DNA from: Ostrinia nubilalis
Lineage: Eukaryota; Arthropoda; Insecta; Lepidoptera; Crambidae
Reading direction: 5' to 3'
Assembly: GCF_963855985.1 (NCBI RefSeq)
Contig: NC_087117.1
Coordinates: 811,001-875,000 of the forward strand
DNA length: 64,000 bases
The notes under the pieces are model-generated. The model saw only the letters and a list, made by a program, of their open reading frames with translations, made no database searches and was not told where the DNA came from. Of this stretch, positions 52,385-63,868 are shown piece by piece; the stretch's first letter is position 1; each line of letters starts with the position of its first letter. Position numbers and translations under genes: made by a program.

Positions 52385-52620
52385 CAGCTATAGGACGTCT
52401 ACTGCCGAACATAGGCCTACCCCAATGATCATATTGACCGGTTGACAGCGGCCTGCGTCCAGCGCCTTCCTGCTACCTTTATGATGACGTCGGTCCACCT
52501 TCCACCGATGACCTAATAAAGGGAGCAGGAAGGCGCTGGATGCAGGCCACTACCAACCGGGCGATGTGGAAATCATTGGGGGAGGCCTATGTTCAGCAGT
52601 GGGCGTCCTGTGGCTGAAAT
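52385..52620. mobile_element. two RTE-type LINE tails in inverted orientation
   Basis: GTCTACTGCCGAACATAGGC to CCAGCGCCTTCCTGC (reverse), then AGGAAGGCGCTGGATGCAGG to TTCAGCAGTGGGCGTCCTG (forward). They meet at about 52505. Confidence 0.7.
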
Positions 52621-52814
52621 AATGATGAAGATAAACGAATTAATGAAAACAAAGATCCGTTCCTAAAGGTGACCAACCCGAAAAGTTGGTTTTAATTGAA
52701 TTTCAAAAATATTTTGCTTATTATAGCTCTACCCACCCACCAGCAAGACCTAGTACTACCTACCTGCAAATCGATTTTTCACTGTCACCCAAAAGGGTAC
52801 ACTTGCCTGCATCT

Positions 52815-53090
52815 CACCTGATGGAAAGTGATGATCAGGCCAAAGGTGGAAGCGAGCTTCACTCGGAATCCTCGACTACAGAGGAACTGGCTATCTTACC
52901 ACCAATTGCAGTCACATTATGGCGACAGACATGGATAAGATGGTAGGAGCTAGCCAGGCAGACTTAGAACAAGTTCTAGCATCAACCAAATCGAAAAGAA
53001 AACTTTGCAACTGTTGAGAATCGAATCCGGGACCACTGGCATAGTCGTTCGGTACGCGACCCACTTCTCAGTGGTTGATAAAAAACCAAT
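52815..53090 (+). repeat. LINE-like dispersed fragment and tRNA-like piece
   Basis: Encodes ESDDQAKGGSELHSESS and TTEELAILPP. At 53018-53085 GAATCGAATCCGGGACCACT resembles a reversed tRNA T-arm; no cloverleaf forms. 53091-53490 holds nothing recognised. Confidence 0.45.
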
Positions 53091-53494
53091 ATACTTATTC
53101 GTATGTAAGTTTTTTTAATGCTTATAACAAGGCAACTTATTTGACCGCAATTGCACCTGATGTTAAGTGAGATGCAGTCTAGGATGGTACATATCTGCCC
53201 TGTAAGTGCCTATTCACTCTCGCTTAGAAAAGGCCCGGATTATCTGTGTTAAACAGTAGGAAGGTTTTGTAAGCAAAGTTGAGTTAGGTAACTTGTATTT
53301 TTAACTGAAATTAAAAAAATATATAACTTGTGACATTTCGTGAATAAAAGAAATTATCTGTATTACGGGTTCCCTAAAACTACAAATCTAGCACAGATTT
53401 TTCGAAAATCACAAGAAATTGTAAGCAAATGCTCCAAGTATCTTTCCACCCCTTGAAATCACCCACGCATATAAAGTAAGCAAACTCCACCCGA

Positions 53495-53535
53495 TATAAA
53501 AAGGGGTAAACCGTGGAGATCCACCATTCAGTCAG
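53495..53535 (+). promoter_or_regulatory. candidate Trissin core promoter
   Basis: TATAAAAAGGGG at 53495 is followed by ATTCAGTCAG, with TCAGT at 53528-53532. The spacing (35 bp from TATA to the initiator A) is slightly long, but the pair lies about 65 bp upstream of the start codon. Confidence 0.5.
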
Positions 53536-53597
53536 CAGCTGCTCATCCGCCATCTTGTGACTTTTGGCGGGAACAGTTGACGTTTTACTTTTTAAAG

Positions 53598-56500
53598 ATG
53601 TTGAAGATAGCAGCTATTGTTTCATTGATGCTGATTGGTAAGTTTAAAAATTAAATAATATCAAAAAAAGAAACGAGACTTTCTAGCTAATTTATTTTTA
53701 TAAATTACCACAAATCTTTTTATGTTTACTTATTAAATTTACCATCTTTTAATATAGGACTAGTAAAAAAAATATTATTGTAATAGTTTTCCAGATTCCA
53801 GCCGTTTATTTATTCGTATTTTATTTTAAACTATTTATTTATTTATTGATAAAGGTACACCAACAGCAAAACACATTTAAGACATTCACAGTATACAACA
53901 CATATTGGGGTTTTAGTTTAAATATGTTTGCCAATTACAGGTATACACGGGTCATTCCATAAAAATCTGTATATTTTCGACGTCATTTTGTCCGTAACTT
54001 TTTTAAGATGCTTTTGAATACTTTATTAGTGTAAATTATAGTTTATTAATTAATTATGTTATGTCTAAAAGGGCCAGTCATTTTATGCTTTATTTTAGGA
54101 GAAATTATAATTTTCAATTTTTTCATACTACATTACTCCTATATGACTTCTAATAAAGTATAAAACTTATAACCTTAACATTTATAGATAAGTTAATATA
54201 CATAATGTAGTTGTTTTGTTATTATCACTATATAAAAAACACCATTCCCTAACTAGTAATATAGTCCCAAGTGCCGTTTAAAGCTAGGGCCTGACGCTCT
54301 AGGGACTGACGATTCGGAGTAAAACTTAACACAAATGCAGATTAACTTTATATTATAAGATGCTTAATACGATGTGCCGAAAAAAGCCAAAAAACCACAC
54401 GTAAATACTAATTAAATTATATACAATTTCTTATTGTAATCAATAAAGCTACTCAACTAGGGACTGACGAAGTGACTGGATTAACACATGTTTCCGCAAC
54501 AACTGGCACGTTTGCACTAATTCAAAAAACGGCTACCGCAAAGCAAGTATGGTCTGAAGATAACTTCGTATCGTACTTTAAACTCAACTAAATGGCATTC
54601 ACTCTAAATACATAATAAAGCGCAAAATTATAAAACCAGTGCGTGGCGAGGGAATGACGCTAAAAGCTGTAGACTCTTTTTCAACTAAAGAAAATCAAAT
54701 TATTGTTTATTGCAACCGCAAAATATTAATAGAATTTGGTGTAATATACATTTATATAGATTATTCGTTAATTAAAACAAAGGATAAAGTTGATGTTTTT
54801 ATAACTGTGGGTCCCAAAACACAAACTTTTGGAGTACGGACATGCCTAGGGAATGACGTTTTGGGTCATTCAAAAGGAATTCAAGATGGTTTAAAAATAG
54901 TTTCAAAAAATATAAATGGGTGATGAATAAAGCACATTGCGAGCTGTTATTTAACAATTTTGGAATAAAATATTAACAAATATTTCATGTGAAATGTGGC
55001 GCGGACTAAGAGTTGACATATTTTTGTGGAATGACCCACACAACAATTTCCAAAACATTGCAGCTTGCTAAATTTTTTACTAACTAAACTACTTGCTAGA
55101 TTTTTTTGAAATATTTAATACCTACTAATTTGGAAGATGATATCGGTATTGTCCATACGTAGGCACGTAATTACAGAATTTTAATGTAGTTTATAGAATT
55201 TAATGTAGTTTTCATTAAAAACTTATCGCTTTTGTCAGCGACATGGTCCCAGGCGGACTCTAGGAAACACAAAAAGGATGCTACGGCCCCGGAAGACTTT
55301 GAGCCATCAGGTAACATTAAACTTGACGACCAAACATAGTCCTCTTAATTTTCAATTTGAGCCAGTAAAATTGTCTCTTTTTAAAAGAACTCTTTTTTCT
55401 TGTTAATGACAGACAAACCTCCTTTATGGGAGGTTAAATTTCTGCCAATGTGGAGTATTAGTTTTGATTTGAATTAGTTGTACAAATAGAACACGGGTGT
55501 TTTAGTTCTATTGTTTTTCGTTGATTTTGTAGGCGGGTTGTTCATACAACAACCCACTCGACACTCAACGTGCGCTCAAATTCGAAGTGTTTCAATGTTT
55601 TTATATTAATTATCACTTCACTGCACTTTAAAACACAAAATAACACCATATTTGAGCACTTAAGTCCATTAAATAATAAATTAAATCTAATAAAACAGAG
55701 CGGCATTGCTTTCCGTTCAAAACTACCCTCCACGGAACTAACTGACATTTAATCATATCATTATCTGTGGTGTAATCCATAAACAACGAACAAATCTCTA
55801 ATTCACACTACCCTCTGCGTCACGCAGTGGGTAGGTACAAATTTTAACGTGAAATCAATTAACGACAAAAAAAATTAATTGATTGATCATTGGTTTAATG
55901 AAGGAACCGTAACAGCTCCAAAAGTAAATTTACCGACTTGAATACAAAGGACTACTTATGTAGAGATGGACGTTAAGTTTAGTTGGGTGTATTCTTCTCA
56001 GAGTAAAGTAAATAAAACTTAGGTTATTGTTACTAGTGATGTTGCATGATTAGTTGCAACTTTAGATGTCTGTTGATTCAGATATTTTTAATGTTAATTT
56101 TTTAGATGAACTTTTTTTAGATTTCGTCTAAATCTATCATGTTCTTGTCTCTTCCGACTTCCTTTTTTTGTTTCCTATAGTATGTCAATGTCTCTCTTCA
56201 GGGCGTCCCTTGTAGTTATTATGGCATGGTAACTGTGTATCTCTGTGTTAGAAAGTTAGTTAAAATTTTATTACACAGGACCGCAAAGAAAAAGGGTCGG
56301 TTAGAAAATCTTCAAATCTTCAAAAGTGTTCTGACCATAGATACATTTATCTATGTCCTGACCTGACTATTCAATTTTTATTTTATTTTCAATAATGCAA
56401 AATAAATAAAAATAAATAAACCTACGATTTTCCAGTATGTTTTGTTTTACAAAGCTAGTCAGGTACCTACTTACTTTTAAAGAATAGAAGACTAGCGGCT

Positions 56501-57805
56501 GCCCGCGACTTTGTACGCTTGGAGCCCGTTTTAGCCCCATAAAGGTAGAGTTTTGTAAAATCCGTTTTTGGCGGATGTCTACACTCCTATATGGATCTTA
56601 CTTGCCTTTAAAGTTTGTAGGTAATAGTTTCTGAGATTTTGTGATTAATCAGTGAGTGGTATTTGCTTAGGTATAGCTTTTCTAACCTTTTCCTTTGAGG
56701 TCCAGTGTAGAATAGAAATTAATAGATAAGTGGGAAGGTAAGAATTTGCTATTTTCCTTCCAGGCAGCACCCTGTGGGCTGCTGGCATATCCTGCGACTC
56801 CTGCGGGAGTGAGTGCGCGTCAGCATGCGGCACCAGGCACTTCAGGTCGTGCTGCTTCAACTACCTGAGGAAGAAACGCGGCCCTGAAGGCGTTAAGGTG
56901 AGAGAGTTAGTCGAATCGAAGTTTGTTTTGTGATACGGTCGTGTAAGCAGGTTTATAGTACCTATTAGGTACGCGCAGAAGAAGACGGGACTATTCCCAC
57001 CTCTCGTTCTTACCGCTGCAACTCCTGTGTAGCCAGGATCTACAGCTTGACCGCCATAACCCAACCAGTGAAGGCCAAGTTTGTCCCGGGAAAAGCTAAA
57101 CTGTCGTTGGACAAAACAAGAGGTAACGTACTGCTAGTGTGAGATTGTTGAGTTTTGAACATATTTTTTGTCACCATCATCAGGTCATTAGTCTCTCTCC
57201 ACTCTCTAAACCAGAGGCGAATGGAGGATTAGGCTTACACTCCCCACGCTGGCCAGACGGGTTGGGGGATGCCTAGTAATTCACATATTCTCTCAGTCAC
57301 CTCTAACGACGTCCGTGGGACGAGTTAGGTCGTTGCAGGTCCAATGTCAGTTTAACTTTCCCTAGAACAAAACTGGCCTTCAATGGTTGGGTTATTGGCA
57401 GTCCAGCTGTAAATCCTGGTTACACAGGACTTGCAGCAGCGAACGAGAAGTGGGAAAAGTTTCATTCGTTCATTCGTTTCAGCCAAATATTGTCCACTGC
57501 TGGATAAAGGCTTACCCCAAGGATTTCCACAATGACCGGTCCTGCGCTGTCCGCATCCAATACTTCCTGCTACCTTCACCAGATCGTCAGTCCACCTAGT
57601 GGGGCCTTTATTAAATTTAATTTTTCTTCCGCAGTTCTGGTCTCCCAACCCTCAAGAGACGAAAGAGAATCAAGTGGAGAAAATGCCGGTATATTTGGTC
57701 AAAAGCCTACCAGAGCCTTGGTACGCCAGCCTCTCAAACGATTTCAAACCTTACCCCTTCGAAGATGCGGTCGACAATCACATGCAGATCGTGTATGATG
57801 CTTAA
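53598..57805 (+). CDS. Trissin: Trissin neuropeptide precursor, three exons
   Basis: Secreted neuropeptide precursor; Trissin is the ligand of the insect Trissin receptor (a GPCR). Exons 53598-53637, 56764-56897 and 57635-57805; 345 bp, 114 aa, with GT-AG introns in phases 1 and 0. Residues 1-21 are a signal peptide (hydrophobic AAIVSLMLIG, then TLWAAG). The mature peptide starts about ISCDSCGSECASACG and has six Cys at 24, 27, 31, 35, 43 and 44 (C-X2-C-X3-C-X3-C-X7-CC), then FNYLRKKR, whose KKR is the dibasic cleavage site. This agrees closely with fly Trissin. The remaining 60 residues are a spacer propeptide. Intron 1 (3.1 kb) carries a TIR transposon; intron 2 carries retroposon pieces. 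AATAAA lies at 57941 and about 58356. Confidence 0.93.
53638..53948. other. Trissin intron 1, start
   Basis: AT-rich. 53835-53945 (TTTATTTATTTATT, GGTACACCAACA, AATTACAGGTATACAC) is shared with 60355-60455 in the last CCAP intron, a small dispersed repeat. Confidence 0.4.
53949..55037. mobile_element. TIR transposon with ACAC flanks
   Basis: GGGTCATTCCATAAAAAT and ATTTTTGTGGAATGACCC are inverted, with ACAC on both sides (53945-53948, 55038-55041). GGGACTGACG, GGGAATGACG and similar motifs are iterated at about 54290, 54303, 54464, 54650 and 54850. A 94-aa frame at 54639-54923 has no recognisable domain. The superfamily is undetermined. Confidence 0.65.
55042..56504. other. Trissin intron 1, remainder
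   Basis: AT-rich with no recognised exon. A weak inverted pair may exist around 55560-55750. Otherwise nothing is supported. Confidence 0.35.
56505..56645. repeat. retroposon fragment
   Basis: AGACTAGCGGCTGCCCGCGA to TTTCTGAGATTTTGTGATTA; a reversed relative of 50280-50451. It ends about 120 bp before Trissin exon 2. Confidence 0.45.
56985..57600. repeat. Trissin intron 2 repeat patchwork
   Basis: 56985-57110 and 57330-57470 belong to the family at 50870-51030, in opposite orientations. 57465-57600 is a reversed RTE tail (CAGCCAAATATTGTCCACTG to CAGTCCACCTAGTGGGG) ending 35 bp before exon 3. Confidence 0.6.
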
Positions 57806-59069
57806 GTTTTAAATTTTTAAAGGCTGCAATACCATTTCAAAATGTCTCTATGGCCAGCAATATACCTTTAAAAAAAGTTTGGATTGCGCGTCTGGCGTTT
57901 AGCCACCATATTTTTTTTACAGATTAACTATGAAGTGAAAAATAAACATGTAAAAAAGTTGACAAACTTTTTTTTTTTTAAAATGGTCTTTTTGGCCAGT
58001 AAATTGCTGAAGATAGAGCATTTTGACCGTCAATTTTGTAAGAATGAGAGTCACCTGAGTATATTTTTACTAAATTATAGCAAAGCTAGCTTTTAAGTAC
58101 AATATTAGATTTAAAATTAATTATTAGGGTACCATGTAAACTAGCCGAGACTGACAACTATGTATATCTATGGACATTTTTTGTAATAGCTAACTTAAAC
58201 TGAATGTAATTTTGGAATTTTCTTTGGTGAGTTTTCAAAAATCCGCAAGCCTTTTTTATTTTGTGTCGATGTTGGCTGGACACGATACAAAATCTCAACA
58301 AATTAAGTTAAGAATTTTAAAAATTAAGTAGCTAGGTATTTACTAAATTATGAAATAAAACTTTGGTAACCATGTGAAACTCTTTTATTTTCACGTTTGA
58401 AACATTTATAATAATATCCTTACACTAAAAACTAGAATTAAGGACAAATACAGCTCTTTGGGTGTGCTTAAGTTAAAAAAAAGAAGTAAATTATGACATT
58501 TGGGCGGGAAATCGAACTATCAAATAATATGCAAGAAATCCCAATAATTCGATTCACCGCCCTAATATATGAGAGGCTTATGAGTGACTTGAAAAAAAAA
58601 ATAGTTTTCTAATACAGACAGAGATCGTTTAAGTTTTTATAAAATTGCTATAATATTTTATTAGCCAGTAAGGAACTTAAAAACTATGTAAATAATCATC
58701 TACCTATACAAGTAACCTATGTCACCTCCTAGACTTAATTAAGATTAAAAAACAAAAACAACTTCCTTACATTAAACATGTGTTTTAAAATGGAATAAAT
58801 TAATTTTCTGTAAGATTACGTACAAAGAAACGCAAACGTCAAACGTTGGCGCGCTTTTTGACAGTTGTTTAAAAACTTTTTTAATTTTTACGGCTCGAGG
58901 TCCGGTATTATATTATCGACGAAGGAATACTGTAACATGTTGAGGTCCAACAAAAATAACAACAAAGAAATACAACCGTACAGCCTTTTAGAGATTATTT
59001 AAAAACTTGAGCTAAACGCTACGGCCATCTAGTTATTTAGCCAGTGGTGTCATTTTTAAACAGCGGTAT
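57806..59069. other. intergenic region between convergent Trissin and CCAP
   Basis: Contains the 3' ends of both genes. AATAAA on the plus strand at 57941 and about 58356 serves Trissin. On the minus strand AATAAA overlaps the CCAP stop codon (59068-59073), and another occurs at about 58660. No repeat was recognised. Confidence 0.45.
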
Positions 59070-62000
59070 TTATTGGTTGTAGTTGATTTCCTTCTGCTTT
59101 CGTCTAGCGATTTCGGCGCTGGCCTCCTGGATCGCTTCCCAGAGTTTGGCTTCGGACAGGATTTGGCGGGAGAGTTCTTCAATGGCGTTTTCAGAGTCCA
59201 GGAATGAATTTAGGGCGTCGTCATCTACAAACTGGAAATATAAAATAATGCTTTTAAATAGGTAATCTGTTGTTATCCTCAACATATTTTATAATAACAT
59301 TGTTTTTCAGGATGTGTTATGATATTTAACACGTTGAGTGCGAAACCAGGTCTATAGACCTTGTGTACGTCTCGCTTACCGTGCGGCTAAGAAAATTATA
59401 GTCTTCCTTGTCGTGCGAAAGTCATAACTTCAATTGGGTCCGGTGTAGGAAAGTGATGAATATATATCTATGATGTATTCTTAAAATAGAATGTAATGAT
59501 GTACCTACCTTAATACCAGGTTTTTAGACCTGGTACCGCACGGAAGTAATAAAATGTCTTCACAATGCGAAACCAGGTCGAAGCACCTTGTACCCTGCGC
59601 ACCTGGTACCGCACCCCACGCTAGCTTCGTGCAGCCAGTGTTGCCTCGCATTCGTAAGAAACGCACATGTCGACATGGCGTCAAGAGAAACAAACAAAAT
59701 CAAAACTGCAAATTGATTATAATTTAATTTGCTACACGATTTATTGCTAATTTAAGTAATGTTTTTCGTGACAAACATTTGAAGTTGTAACTAAATGTTA
59801 TTAAATAATATGTTTTCTTTAAATATAGCTTATTTAAGTATTTATGCACGTATGTCTTATTTGTAAAATATTTAGACTGAATTATTAAAACATCTTTGTT
59901 TGTTACTTTTTTAAATTTTTATTAAAACTTAATTTAAACTATCGATATTTGTATTTCACATCCCTAAAATACCCACCAGACTTCCCTACTTCAGTGCGGC
60001 ACAGGGTGCATAAGCCTTGTATTTTGAATATAGCTATAATTTTTATACTAAACAAGTTATTCACGAACGCCTTCAGGTGTATGTCAATAAATGCATTATT
60101 ATTAACATGCAAAGAAAAAAAACACAATATCTATTAACATGAAGCCAAAAATAAAATTAATATATCTTAAATATTACAAGGTCTTTAAGCCTTGTGCCGT
60201 CACAATGTAAGTTTTAATACCAGGTTTACTGACCTTGTACCGAAGGAATGGAAAGTATTAGAAAGTTACTGCCGCAGCAAAGGTGTTAAGAGATAATTTT
60301 TATGATCACTTTTACAAATGAAGGGTCTATTTTGGTTACTTGGGCTTTTGGAACATTTATTTATTTATTTGGTACACCAACAAAGTCACTTACATACAGG
60401 TCATACATTTATAACACATGTGCGTATATGACCTTAATTACAGGTATACACAGCATTTCTTTTTGCAATGTTAGGGTATAGTATAATACACTAGAAAAAA
60501 CAAAAATCAATTGAATAGAGTTTAAGCACCGAACAATTTTATTATAAAGGATTGTTCATTTGTGTGTAATTGTTCATTTTGTAACATAATAATTTATAGG
60601 CTGATCATTAATGTATTTAGGACTGCTTATGTCGTATATTGTACGAACGACGAACGAACGAACAGTCAGAAGGCAAGCAACTGCTGGACAAGGCCTTTAC
60701 CTATTTAATCTCACTGCGATTTTTGGCAAGAGAGTAAAGGGTTTTTGCAATGTGCTCCATTTGACAATAGAACCCTGGACCTCTGAGTAGAAGTGGTCAC
60801 ATCAGAGAATTGAACCCGGAACCTCTAGTAGAGTAAACCTACCTGTCGCTGCCTCATCAGTTCTTGGACCGGCATGCCTGGTGCACCCTGGGACCGCTTG
60901 CGACCACATCCTGAAACCAGGGGTTACCTACGTGAGTGCGACAAACGTTACATCGAATTTTGTTTCTTCGAAAACCTTTCTGCGAAGTTATTATACTGCG
61001 ACGCCTTGTTATATCGATGCCTTGTTACTGCGATGTTACGTTACATCGAAAAACTTTACTGCGAACGATTTTACTGCGAAACCTTCTTTATTTGACTTAG
61101 CAGATAGATAAAAAAAATGAAATTACATACATACATACATAGAATAAAGTGGGCGGTACAAAATTATAGATGAAATAAGATTATAAATACATTACATTTT
61201 ATTTACTTATTACATATATTTAACAGTTACATCCTTGATTAAATAACATAAGAATAGAAACATCAACAATCGTTCGCAGTAAAGTTTTTCGATGTAACGT
61301 AACATCGCAGTAACAAGGCATCGATATAACAAGGTGTCGCAGTATAGTAACTTCGCAGAAAGGTTTTCGAATAAACAAAATTCGATGTAACGTTTGTCGC
61401 ACTCACGTAGGTAACCCGTAAAAGTAGTTCTGTAAATACAGTACTTAGTAATAGCAATACTTAATACTATAGTAATATTATTTAGTATTTATTTAAGTAT
61501 TAACCGATCTTGTCAGGGCAAGGAAAACAAGGAAACAACTTAAAGGCAAAGTTCTATTTGGTGTCTAGCTAAATAAACGTACTAATATTCAAATTCAAAT
61601 CATAGGTCAATAGTAAACACAAGCTAGCTTTCCCCTGGGAAACTTTGATTCTTGACTCTCATTTGTTTGGTGGTGTTGTTATCGATCAAGCTGTAGGTCC
61701 CAGCTACATACTTAGGAATTGCAGCAGTGGAAACGAGAGGTTCCATTATCTGCGTTTGAATTTAATTAATTGAATTGTACACCAAATCTCACCTGTGAAA
61801 GCATTGCAGAAGGGTCTCTTCTTGGGCGTCATCACCATCTCCTCCGAGAGCCGAGGGTCGAAGGACCTCGGGATCTGAAGACAAGACAAATACCTCATCA
61901 ATCGTCATCATCATCATCATCAACAACCCTTTGTAGTCCATTGCTGGACTATGCGCCTCCTACACTTTAGTGGAGGGTTTCGCCATAATCTCCACGTATG

Positions 62001-62789
62001 GCAGGCGAGTTGTAGATCGCAGTTTAAAAGATTAATGTCTAGGAAATACCTTGTGAGTCACTGAAATTTTCCCGAACACTAAGATCTGGGTCTCATCAAG
62101 GCGAGAGTGTTCAGGCTTCCCACTCGGTGGACCGACGATCTGGTAACGGTCGCGGGAACCGGGAACCATCTGGATGTGGGCTGCACAGGATCGGTCGTTG
62201 TGGAAATCCTTGGGGAAAGCCTTTGTCCAGCATTGGACAGCATTTGATTGAATGAAACGACATTTGACCCAAAAACATACTTAAATAAATTACGACAGAA
62301 AACGAACAGGCTAACACTAAATTATTTAAATATGAAACGAAAATGTTTCAATTAGGTATAAACCTATTCGCATGGACCATTTTTAATTTTTTCGTAGTAA
62401 AGGACTGCTAATTTCTCTTCACAAATGAATGTTGTGCTAAAATAACATACCCTAATTAAATCATTACAAACTTCGTTATGTTGAAAAAAAGTTTTTATAA
62501 TAAAGTGGCGCCCAAGTTTTATTTTGGTTTCTAGACCAACTTTTTTTAGATGGAACCTGTTAAAATCTTTTTATCCGACTGCGTCAGAAGGAGGGTTATG
62601 TTTTTAGATGGTATTGATTAGTTAATTAAAAATATAATAGGTATTATGGCATCCTTGAAAGAAAGTTACCTGTTGAAAATATTTTTTTACCAATTTATAC
62701 AATGAAAAACATACCGTGGCCGAATAGCAGCAGTCCACCAAAATAACGAACACGGCGAACAGCACGTAAACGCGGGAAACGGGCGCCAT
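59070..62789 (-). CDS. CCAP: crustacean cardioactive peptide (CCAP) precursor, four exons
   Basis: Secreted neuropeptide precursor; CCAP acts through a GPCR in heart stimulation and ecdysis behaviour. Exons on the minus strand: 62715-62789, 61793-61874, 60843-60910 and 59070-59231; 387 bp, 128 aa, close to known moth precursors. Residues 1-23 form a signal peptide (VYVLFAVFVILVDCCYS). Mature CCAP PFCNAFTGC (46-54) lies between KKR and the amidation/cleavage site GRKR (55-58). Its two Cys form the ring. The Gly53 codon is split by intron 2. The C-terminal spacer ends EIARRKQKEINYNQ. An acceptor at 62829 shows that a 5' UTR exon lies upstream. Intron 2 carries a foldback element touching the exon 3 acceptor. 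Confidence 0.95.
59345..60240. repeat. five iterated 20-bp hairpins in CCAP intron 3
   Basis: ACCAGGTCTATAGACCTTGT (59345), ACCAGGTTTTTAGACCTGGT (59515), ACCAGGTCGAAGCACCTTGT (59572), ACAAGGTCTTTAAGCCTTGT (60176) and ACCAGGTTTACTGACCTTGT (60219). Several are followed by ACCGCAC-like bases. Confidence 0.7.
60350..60842. repeat. CCAP intron 3, dispersed pieces
   Basis: 60355-60455 matches 53835-53945. 60640-60700 has CGAACGAACGAACAGTC and a CTGCTGGACAAGGCC RTE-like scrap. 60780-60830 holds a weak tRNA-like GAATTGAACCCGGAACC. Confidence 0.4.
60921..61428. mobile_element. foldback transposon with about 160-bp arms in CCAP intron 2
   Basis: GGGTTACCTACGTGAGTGCG and CGCACTCACGTAGGTAACCC end arms covering 60921-61080 and 61262-61428. 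They are nearly identical (GATGTTACGTTACATCG in the middle). The loop has (CATA)n. The left end is 8 bp beyond the exon 3 acceptor CAG (60911-60913). Confidence 0.85.
61625..61750. repeat. dispersed repeat, family with 50870-51030
   Basis: AGCTTTCCCCTGGGAAACTT, TTATCGATCAAGCTGTAGGT and GGAAACGAGAGGTTCC match the family. Confidence 0.45.
61900..62265 (+). mobile_element. retroposon pieces in CCAP intron 1
   Basis: 61905-61925 is an (ATC)n run followed by a TTGTAGTCCATTGCTGGACT tail. 62105-62260 is a forward RTE tail, CCACTCGGTGGACCGACGAT to GTCCAGCATTGGACAGCATT. 62266-62714 holds nothing recognised. Confidence 0.55.
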
Positions 62790-62828
62790 GACGGGATATC
62801 TGACAGCTGCTGAGCAAAGATGGCCGAC
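62790..62828 (-). other. CCAP 5' UTR segment in exon with start codon
   Basis: The minus-strand acceptor TTTTTTTCAG ends at 62829. The exon then reads GTCGGCCATCTTTGCTCAGC to the ATG. The upstream non-coding exon was not located. Confidence 0.6.
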
Positions 62829-62864
62829 CTGAAAAAAAATGAAATAATTTTATGAGAACTGACG

Positions 62865-63060
62865 GCCGAAGGGGCAGCAAGGTTCTGGAGTGGAGGCCGC
62901 GTACCGGAAAATGCAGCGTAGGACTACCTACAAGGTGGACCGACGACATCTTAAATGTTGTAGGAAAGCGCTGGATGCAGGCCGCTACCACAACCGGTCA
63001 ACATGAAAGTCATTGAGGGAGGCCTATGTTCAGCAGTGGACGTTCTACGGCTAAAATGAC
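62865..63060 (+). mobile_element. RTE-type LINE tail
   Basis: GGTTCTGGAGTGGAGGCCGC, CAAGGTGGACCGACGACATC and CAGCAGTGGACGTTCTACGG in RTE order. Confidence 0.65.
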
Positions 63061-63868
63061 AAATTTTGTAGAAACCGACAAAATTGACATACATGATGCG
63101 TGCTGCGTTCACTTCGACCTGACCGCAGACCGCATTCAGTGTGTTCAATCCTTTAAACTATAATTTAATTTATTAAATCAAGTCACAAAGCCCAACGACA
63201 ATAAAACACTCAATACCAAGATTAATTTCTTATTACGACGCTCATATTTTGGAGCCCCGCTGAGCACAGCGGTCGGCTTTATTATGGGAATATGCCTGAA
63301 GAATAAAATAAATATTATTCAGCCTCTGAAATTCAAGAAATGTTCTCAAAGAACAAGGAGGTTCTAATTTTCACGCTATTTTAAGTTCCGACGAAAAAGG
63401 AAGTATTTAATTTAATATTTTAAAATCTCAACTCAATTTAAATTATAGATTGAACTTCAATATTTAACAATAAATAATCATTCAACTAAAATACGTTTAT
63501 TAATGAGTTACATTAATTAATGTCTTACTATTTTAGTTGAAATGGAACGCGAAAGTTTAAAATCTTAAAATAATCATTCACTTTAGTTTAGATAAGACAT
63601 AGATTAAGAAAAAAATAGCGATAATTAATTAATTTTAAATTTAAAAAAAAAATTGAATTGTCAGGTGGGAATCGAACAAAGGATTTATTTTTCAAGTTAT
63701 TTAAATAAAAAAAATGCTTGTTACCTTTCCCCCTTAATAAGAAGTGATACACCCTAGTTGAACTCCTAAATTGTCATTTAGTATGGAAATGTCGTTTAAT
63801 CCGGGGTTCTTCCTAGGCGTAACTTTTTATTCATAAGGGGTGTTCAATAAGATACTAATTTATTTTTA
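63061..63868. other. CCAP upstream region, nothing certain
   Basis: AT-rich. The CCAP promoter is expected here or further upstream. A tRNA-like GGTGGGAATCGAAC scrap sits at 63665. No core promoter pair was identified. Confidence 0.35.

Noticed and set aside
54639..54923. 94-codon plus-strand frame in the Trissin intron
   Set aside because: It contains element-internal repeat motifs and no recognisable domain. Kept only as part of the TIR element.
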